Assembly: GCA_037501455.1 (NCBI GenBank)
Contig: CM074862.1
Coordinates: 86,265,501-86,329,500, forward strand
Origin: Lantana camara
Taxonomy: Eukaryota > Streptophyta > Magnoliopsida > Lamiales > Verbenaceae
Direction of reading: 5' to 3'
DNA length: 64,000 nt
Position numbers and translations under genes: made by a program
Shown here: piece after piece, positions 56,488 through 64,000 of the stretch
Position numbering within the stretch: the stretch's first letter is position 1
How the letters are laid out: the number at the start of each line of letters is the position of its first letter
Notes under the pieces: generated by a model
Databases searched by the model: none
What the model was told of the DNA's origin: nothing
What the model saw: only the letters and a program-made list of their open reading frames with translations

Positions 56488-59102
56488 ATCACTAGCAGTG
56501 TCTCTTTGTCTCCCAGATAGGCATATTTCAAGTGCTCCGGCAATGTCTTGAGTTCCAGCTTTGGGGCCTGTAAAACAGAAGGTAACAGTTTAGATTCAGA
56601 CCGATTAAGCTCAAAAGGTACAAATTTAGAACTTGTAACATGAAGAGTTTCCAAAGCATAAACCATATCAAGCAATTTGTTAGAGAGATCAAATTTCTCA
56701 CCAAATTTCCTCATCTTACCAATGGACATACCATGACACAAAACGTAACTCAGTTCATCGCAATGGTTCAACGCAAACACTTTATTAGTCAAGTTTTCAA
56801 TTTTATCAATGTTATAAACACAAGATGTATCATCAACATGTTTCATAGCATCATACATATTAAACTTGACCATTTCTCCATCAAACTCTAAAGTTAAAGA
56901 ACCACTATGAACATCAATCTTAGCTTTAGCCGTACTAAGGAAAGGCCTACCTAACAAAATATCCGAAGTTTTAGTAGAACTATCCTTTTCCATGTCAAGA
57001 ATAAAGAAATCAGCGGGAAAAATGAACTCATTGACTTGAACTAAAACATCTTCTAAGACACCCTCTGGATAAACAAGCGATCGATCAGCTAATTGAATGA
57101 TAACTCCGGTGCTAGCTAATGGACCAAGACCCAAAGAAGTGTAAACAGACAAGGGCATCACATTGATAGAAGCTCCCAAATCACACATAGCCTTACCAAT
57201 GCCAATATTACCAATCTTGCAAGGGATAGAAAACATACCTTTGTCGCGACACTTAGGTGGTAATTTCCTTTGTAAGACGGCCGAAACATTTTCACCAACA
57301 CTCACTTTCTCATTACCTGTCAACTTACGTTTGTTCGTACACAATTCCTTAAGAAATTTGGCGTAACGTGGAACTTGTTTAATGGCCTCGAGAAGTGGAA
57401 TGTTTACTTCAACTTTTTCAAAAAGAGCCAAGATGCTCTTATCTTCTTTGTCCTTCTTGCTCTGAGCCAGTCTCTGAGGGAATGGTGGCAATACTACCAG
57501 TGGCTGGGGCTTCTGATAGACTTCAGCTGGACTGGAAGTCTGTCCGTGATCACTGGTAGGGTTCTTCTCGATCTTCTTTTCAGTTTCTGCATTAGAGCCC
57601 TGTCTCTGATCATGTTTGGGATTCCTGTCGACTGGAGACTGCAATTCCTTACCGCTTCGCAACACAATTGAGCTCACATTGTGTCTAGGGTCGTGTGTTT
57701 GTGATGGAAGCTTACCTTGGGTCTCCAATTTGCTCACTGAAGATGCAATTTGTCCCACATGAGTCTCCAAGGTCTTAATAGTATCCTCCATCTTTTGAAA
57801 CCTGTTCGTCGTCTCCTGTTGATATTTCTCGGTATTAGTAGCCAACAAATGAACAATTTCACTAAGAGGCGTCCTTGAACCCTGAGGGTGTTGTGGTCTT
57901 TGTTGTTGTGGAGGCGGAGGACGGAAATTCTGCTCGTTTGGCTGATTGTTTGCATAGCTAAGACGCGGGTTGAACTTCCATCCCGGATTATACGTGTTTG
58001 AATACGGATCAAACTTCCTTTGCTGAAAGTCGATGGCATTCACATTCTCCGATGTCTCCTCGTGGAGTGTGGGGCACACATCGGTTGGGTGCTCAATACT
58101 AGTGCAAATGCCACAAACTCTCACCGGTGGAGTAGGACCTACATTCATCTTCTGCACTAAGGCTGTTAGCAAAGACTCAATTTTATCAAGTGAATTAGTA
58201 TTTACCTCATTCACCCTCCTTGGTATGTCCTGCCGAGCTCCAAATTATTAGGAATTTGCTGCCATGGTAGAAATAAGCTCTCTAGCTTCGGCGGGTGTCT
58301 TGCTAACAATTGCTCCACCACTCGCGGCATCCATCATTCTACGTTCCATCGGAGTTAGGCCCTCGTAAAAGTATTGAATCACTAATTGGTCGGAAATTCC
58401 ATATTAGGGGCAGCTTGCAAGTAACCTTTTGAACCTTTCCCAATATTCGTAAAGGCTCTCAAAATCCTTTTGCTTAATCCCGCAGATCTCACGCCTAATG
58501 GTTGTGGCTCGAGAGGCTGGAAAATACCTCTCCAGGAATTACCGAGACATTTCGCCCCATGTAGTGACGGTCCCTGATGGTAAGTAATACAACCAATCCT
58601 TGGTTGCATCTTGCAATGAGAATGGGAAGGCCTTTAGCTTAATTTGATCTTCGGTGACATTGTGTGGCTTCATGGATGTGCACACAAGGTGGAACTCCTT
58701 CAAATGCTTGTTCGGATCTTCATTCTCCAACCCTCGGAAGGTTGGCAACAAATGGATAAGGCCTGATTTCAGTTCGAAGCCGTCTTGAAGTTCTGGAAAA
58801 GTTATGCAGAGTGGCTGTTGTGCTTCAGTGGGTCGGGCAAGGTCCCGAAGTGTTCTGTTCTGAGCCATATCTTGACCGGGATCACTGTCAGGTTTCTCAT
58901 TAGTCTGCTCTGCAACTTTTAACTGTTGTTCAGAATCAGAATCAGTATCTAGCTCAAACAAACTCGAACTTTCACCAACTGCTGCTTGTTCTTCCCTTTG
59001 TCTTGTCCACTTTCTAAGCTTCTTGGCGGTCTTCTCAATCTCGGGGTCGTACGAAGCAAGTTGTCCCGTACGAAGGTTCCTAGGCATAAGAAAAAGAAAC
59101 AA
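56488..59102 (-). pseudogene. Athila Gag-protease with four nonsense codons
   Basis: One frame runs from 59102 into LTR B with stops at 58539-58541, 58404-58406, 58248-58250 and 58245-58247, all TAA. The Gag part has SGLIHLLPTFRGLENEDPNK and LKAFPFSLQDATKDWLYYL. After the stops come a CCHC knuckle (CGICTSIEHPTDVC), a linker rich in Gln and Pro, and a retropepsin with CDLGASINVMP (catalytic Asp) and ILLGRPFL. The reading is cut after KETLLVI by LTR B and would continue into the RT at 45815. All four stops lie in otherwise well-kept sequence. It could not make a full protein. Confidence 0.85.
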
Positions 59103-59116
59103 AATTAATTACCAAT

Positions 59117-59134
59117 TCCCCGGCAACGGCGCCA
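59117..59134 (-). other. Primer site of the Athila element
   Basis: TGGCGCCGTTGCCGGGGA on the minus strand, five bases from the LTR and just before the Gag frame. Confidence 0.85.
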
Positions 59135-59139
59135 AAATT

Positions 59140-60580
59140 TGATGAGTGTCGAGACCACCAAAAATAAATCCCAAGTATTGCACACAAATAAATTATAAAA
59201 TAGTGGCAACGGGTATCGATCCACGAGAATTGGATGAATCTTGTATCTTTTATTATGCTAAGAAAATGCAACAAACGAGTAAAATTGGGGGGGGGGGGGG
59301 GGGGGGGGGGGGATTTTGAGATTTTGATTTAACTAAAACTAAACTATTTAAACAAATGATTAATTAACTGAATTAAACAGAAACTTGGATTAAAACTGGA
59401 TAAATTCAATGAATGACAAATAGCAGGGATTTTCCTACGCATGCATCAGACTATGATCACGGACAGGGTGATTAATTCCTCGTTAGGCTAGCTATAGTTA
59501 CCAATTACCTTAAGCTCCCTTGTTTCTTCGTATTTTTAGAATAATCTGAAGAAACTCCTAAAGACTATTCCCTAACTAGCTAATAACCTTTTCAGAAACT
59601 CCTTCAAAGATTCAATTAACTAATTGCTTTATGAACTAAAGAAACACTAACCCTAACCGACTTAGTAGAAACTCCTACTTCGCCTAATTAGATCGAATTA
59701 TTTTTCAACACGAATTCAGACAAGCCTTATGCCCTAGCGTTGATTGCTACTTCGTTAACTATCCGGTTATCACCACCAAATAAATTAACTAGCTATATGT
59801 GTGTTGACAATCCTAGGACTCGTGCACTAAATCAAAGAATAAACCAACACTCAATGACATGAAAATCGGAAATAAAACGAATAACTTTGATTAATCAACC
59901 CAAAATAAATTGTCTCACAAAATCCTAAAGCATGCTTGGAAAATCCCAACTAAAATTAAATTAGCTACTCATAACGAAACTAAACAAACATGACTAGGAA
60001 AACATAGTATTTCAATGAAACAAGGAAGAAAGGAATAAACTAGTGATGGCCGAAATCTCTTCCCCTGCTGCGTGCTTTTGTGTATGAGAATGAGAGTTGG
60101 AGTCTTATCCATCGTAAACCGCTGCTGCATATAAACATTGCCTGAGTGCTGCTACTCCTCTCCCACGTCTCGCCCACGTTTGTGTCATAAATTGAGGGAA
60201 CTAACTCCTTTTGTAACACCCTTTTTCCAGAAACGTGGTTTAGTGGTGGCTTTAATTCTCCAAAACTATCAGCCAATCCATTACCAAGCCTAAAGACTAG
60301 TGGACTCTCCCAGGCGTGGAGTTTCAAGTGGCAATTGGGCTCCTACATGGCCTTAATTGTCTTGATCTCAATTGACCCACAAGAAACGGGTCACTTGATT
60401 TAATTTGAGTTCATGGCCCGTCATATTGTATAACTATTGCTACAAAGTCCAAAAATCTTGGCAAGCCCACGTGTTCCTAAAGAGAAACACAAATCAGTTC
60501 AATTTGCACAATTTAGCCAAATTAGGGGGAAGAATATAACAATTATAAAGCGAATAAATCCGTAAATATGCAATGTATCA
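59140..60580 (-). repeat. 5' LTR of the Athila element
   Basis: 1441 bp on the plus-strand view, TGATGAGTGTCGAG...GCAATGTATCA (ends TGAT/ATCA). It abuts the primer site. It contains a run of 26 G at 59287-59312. The other LTR is not in the window, so no target duplication can be tested. Confidence 0.75.
59287..59312 (+). repeat. Uninterrupted run of 26 G
   Basis: Twenty-six consecutive G on the plus strand inside the Athila LTR. It can form G-quadruplex structure. The exact length may reflect sequencing or assembly error, since long homopolymers are unreliable. Confidence 0.8.
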
Positions 60581-60675
60581 ATGTTCTCTCTTTTAATGAT
60601 GGTAGGAAACGAACAGGGATGCTTTTGTAATCTTTTTGTAAGAGATTTATGTGTTATGGAATGTGAATCAGTTTG

Positions 60676-60946
60676 CTTCAGGTTGTTCCACAAAATCTCT
60701 TATTCTGTTGTTGTTGATTTCTGCAAGAGGTTGTTATTATACAGAAAGGGGGATGTTTCTTTATTGGAAGGTTTCTGTAATTTTTAAAATTCTTAAGGGG
60801 AGGTTGTTGTAATTTGGTAACTAGATAAGTGAAGGTGGCTATAACCAATTTCAATACCACGTAATGCAACAATAATGACAGCAATTACAGCAGCAAATGT
60901 GTTGTTCCACGAAATCCCTTGTTTTGTTGTTGTTGATTTCTGTAAC
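60676..60946. repeat. Direct repeat pair
   Basis: GGTTGTTCCACAAAATCTCT and about 25 following bases (ending TGTTGTTGATTTCTG) recur at about 60903 with a few changes. No gene is seen in 60581-61690. Confidence 0.7.
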
Positions 60947-61689
60947 TAAAAATTTCGGACAAGATGAAGAATGAAGGGGTATGCCTTCAGTCACGTTTAT
61001 TTCTTTGGATTTATTTTTTCAAAAGTGGGCACGAGATATATAAGATGCACACACGTGCCTATCACTTTGTGTGTTTATCAATTTATTTTTATTTTCTTTT
61101 TAAATGGTGATGTCGCGATATTTAATCCTACGTTTTGGTCCACATGGACATCCGGCTGCCACGTGGACAACCCAATCAGCCAGCAAGGATTTCTGATGGC
61201 CGAGTGTCCTTTAATTTCATGATCTCCAAAATTGTAGTCTCACATTTACAAATTCCCAAAATGATGTCCAGAGATTTCAAATGGGACTATTCGGCCGGAT
61301 GAAATGAACATTTTTCCCTTCTATAAATAAACATTTGTAAGAATGAATTCATGATTTTAAAAGTAAAAGTTGTTTAAATATAAAGCTTGTTTTAGTAAAT
61401 TCTCTTCAAGACAGTAAAATGAATTTAATGATAAAATGATTGAGTCCCCTCCGTATGCAGTTTGAAAAATAATTCCACAACTTTTATGGGTCAGAAGGCT
61501 CATCAGAGGCAAAATTGGAACTTATAAAAACTTCAAAAAATTTCATCACATAAGACACACAAAGACATCTGTAGCTCCCATCAAAACTCACGGAATAATA
61601 TTGATAAGAAAAACTTAAATGAGACAAATTAATAATTTTAAAATTTTAAAACATTAAAAACTTAAGTGATATAAAGTTATTTTAAAACT

Positions 61690-62110
61690 AATTATGACAG
61701 TTTCCCCGATATTAAGTATAGCATACTTTTAACATTGACTGCAATTTTTTATAACTTTGCTTTTTTTTTTTTTTAATCTTTTTTGAATTTCAAGTTGGCT
61801 CTTGGAATCGGGATAAGTGTGCCTTTTAACATATATAATAATATAACATTTGTCTTTTTTTCGTAATCTATTTTAAATGCAAAATTGTTATTACAAATGT
61901 TTTCTTCTCGATATCTAAACTCTATTTTTTATTACAATATAAATATTCATTTGACTTGCTAAAAAGGAAAAAATTGATCATTTTCCACGTTGACTTAACT
62001 ATATGCATACGAGTTGACTTTATGTTATCAAGTATAGAAGTTTCAATTCAGGGTACCCCACGAATAATTGAACTCAACCAACATTATTAATTATAATTTT
62101 ACAAAAACAT
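61690..62110. repeat. Diverged repeat shared with 22230-22710
   Basis: Same order of blocks as the copy near 22250, including TTTCAAGTTGGC, TTGACTTGCTAAAAA, CCACGTTGACTTAACTATAT and GGTACCCCA. It is non-coding. Confidence 0.6.
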
Positions 62111-62313
62111 AGTTGCATTTTAATGCTTGTTGTATTAACTCAACTTGTATAATTATAACGAAATATGAATTGGTACTTTTTTAGTACCACGACTAATTGA
62201 ACTCAACCAATATTATTAATTATAATTTTACAAAAACATAGTTGCATTTTAATGCTTGTTGTATTAACCCAAATTGTATAATTATAATGAAATATGAATT
62301 GGTACTTTTTGAG
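62053..62313. repeat. 130-bp tandem duplication
   Basis: Two adjacent units (about 62053-62183 and 62184-62313) share AATTGAACTCAACCAA, AACATAGTTGCATTTTAATG and GAAATATGAATTGGTACTTT with few differences. Confidence 0.85.
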
Positions 62314-62982
62314 TTTTGATCGTATATGGTTTTTACTTTTGAATGTTTCAAATTGGATCGCTCATCAGCCTAATATCTGAACCCAATTTATTAATTGATT
62401 TGATTTTTCAAGTGATTTATCCGTCCTTAATCCAGTTTATGAATTCTGAAGAAAAATTGTAGTCCAAGACTGGGGTCAAGCCAGAACTATAATTATCCAT
62501 ATTTTTATTAGCCTTACATCTAAAAATTGAACACATTGGTAAGCAAAAGAGAATCGCAAGTCTGTAATATGCAGTACACATTTTTTCTTTCTACGACCCA
62601 TTTCTAGTGAATTCGAGTCAACGACAAATAAAATTTTCTTCAAACATATCTGTTATGCTTAATATATAATTAGAGCTAAGCAAAGCTCCCTGCACGTTCC
62701 CAAAAATGACTCACTCAAAGCATATGATAAAATTAATTAACTAATTAATACGTCATGACCATGATTTTGGGTTGAAGTTCTTGATGATCATCGTCAGCAA
62801 CTTGCATGTATTATATCTGACTATCTGTTACTCGAAAAAGGAACCATAAAAAGTAAAACGAATAAATTGTATGAACCCAAACTTTACAATTAAATAAATG
62901 ATTATGTATTGACTATGATCTAGGCGTTATAATTAATTAAACTAATACTTAATTTATAACAAGCGAACATATTATAAAAATT

Positions 62983-63253
62983 GGGGCATACTTTGAAAAC
63001 TCCCCGTGAGTTGAAAAATTTTAGTTTGCTCCCCATTTTTAAAATTATTTTTGTTCACTCCCCCAAATGAGACTCATAATTTGAGTTTGCTCCCCATTTT
63101 GGACACCACATACGACATATTGCGATTTAGTTACGACATAATGCGATTTGGTTACGTGATTCTTGAGTTTTTAGAGTAAACAAAAATAATTTTGAAAATG
63201 GGGAGCAAACTAAAAATTAAGTCCACATTTGGGGATTTTTCGCACATTTCCCG
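62983..63253. mobile_element. Mutator-like MITE with 9-bp target duplication
   Basis: 271 bp with inverted arms of about 75-80 bp (TTAGTTTGCTCCCCATTTT on one side and its complement on the other) and a centre containing two TACGACATA(A/T)TGCGATTT copies. It starts GGGGCATACTTTG and ends CGCACATTTCCCG. ATAAAAATT is at 62974-62982 and 63254-63262. Confidence 0.8.
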
Positions 63254-63589
63254 ATAAAAATTTATTCGATATAGATTAATTTTTTATGAATATTTATTAT
63301 ATATTTACAAATTAATAAAAATTATATATTTTAAGCCTATTTCTATGGAATTTACTTTATAACTTTTTATGCAAAAGAAAAGGCTTTATTTGTTCCTTTT
63401 TTTTTTATTTTTCCATTTGAATTAAAAAAAGAAGTCGTCATGAAATAAAAGTACTTTTATGCATCTGCTGACAAAGTCCTACACGAATTCAACTTGCCTT
63501 AAACATTTGATTAATTACATTCTAATTCCAGACCAAAATGTGCTGGATATATAAAAAAATGGCACCGCATTTATTGGAAAATTCTACTC

Positions 63590-63749
63590 CAAACCCAGAT
63601 TGGCCGAATCCAACTAATTAAAAGGGCAGGTGTATTACACTTGTCATTTGATTGGTTATTCTCCCTAAATTTTTCACCAACCACACGTACTACAAGTGTA
63701 AAACACTCATCCCTTTGTTGCACCGGTTTGGCCGAGCCAGGTTCAGGCT
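63590..63749. repeat. Inverted-repeat element, about 160 bp
   Basis: AAGGGCAGGTGTATTACACT on the left pairs with AAGGGATGAGTGTTTTACAC read from the other strand. Outer parts (CCCAGATTGGCCGAATCC against CCTGGCTCGGCCAAACC) also pair. It is probably a small MITE; ends and target duplication are unclear. The last 250 bp of the window are AT-rich with no gene. Confidence 0.55.
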
Positions 63750-64000
63750 AGAATTATCCGCATTTATGATACATAAATTCATAACCAAACATAGTAATAC
63801 TACACAATAGAACGAAATAAATATTTTATATATATTTACTCAATAAAATAATGATATTTTTACTATTGAATCAATATAAACTAGTTACACATTTACTTTG
63901 TAGGATGAAGGGTGATTAAATTAATAATCTTATTTAAATTTGTATTCACTAATACTTTTGCAATTCCGGATTGATGACACGATCCGAGATTTTATTGTTT

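Overview
This is repeat-dense plant nuclear DNA, most likely pericentromeric or other heterochromatin of a dicot. Plant-specific evidence includes Ty3/gypsy elements of the Tat, Athila and Tekay/Del types, an L1-type LINE with a plant DUF4283-like ORF1, a DC1-domain gene fragment, a caulimovirid movement-protein insertion, and hAT and Mutator-like MITEs with plant-type target duplications. I found no intact host gene, no rRNA or tRNA gene and no CRISPR array. The species cannot be named from the sequence.

Layout, left to right. (1) 1-4736: a decayed minus-strand Tat element that runs off the left edge. Gag is frameshifted and the reverse transcriptase lacks its catalytic box. (2) about 4740-6100: an endogenous pararetrovirus fragment on the minus strand, with an open movement-protein frame, a tRNA-Met primer site, a TATA-like box and a poly(A) signal. 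(3) 7055-7364: a MITE with a perfect 9-bp target duplication. (4) 7393-20150: a complete, apparently young Tat element with two 892-bp LTRs, target duplication GGTAA and an uninterrupted 2063-residue Gag-Pol on the minus strand. A separate plus-strand gene inside it has its own TATA box, three exons and a poly(A) signal. (5) 20151-33300: AT-rich DNA with a hAT MITE, a decayed L1 LINE, two copies of another hAT MITE, a DC1 fragment, a possible solo LTR and a LINE scrap. (6) 33320-38440: two full and one partial copy of a unit of about 2.3-2.4 kb carrying a conserved exon-like block. (7) 38453-42088: a 3636-bp solo LTR flanked by GCACA. (8) 44370-60580: a three-level nest. An Athila element (LTR 59140-60580, Gag-protease, RT-RNase H) is interrupted by a second Athila-type LTR, which is interrupted by a complete 8864-bp gag-only element with 3100-bp LTRs and target duplication AACCA. 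(9) 60581-64000: AT-rich DNA with diverged repeats and two further inverted-repeat elements.

How the parts relate. The only long intact coding units belong to the young Tat element. Its sense strand encodes Gag, protease, RT, a degenerate RNase H, a second archaeal-type RNase H and integrase. Its antisense gene encodes a transposon-associated protein with a coiled coil. The gag-only element keeps the cis-acting parts (LTRs, primer site, polypurine tract) but no polymerase, so it would depend on a related autonomous element. Two observations deserve most attention: the self-contained antisense gene, and the clusters of tetraloop-like hairpins at similar positions in two diverged Tekay-type LTRs.
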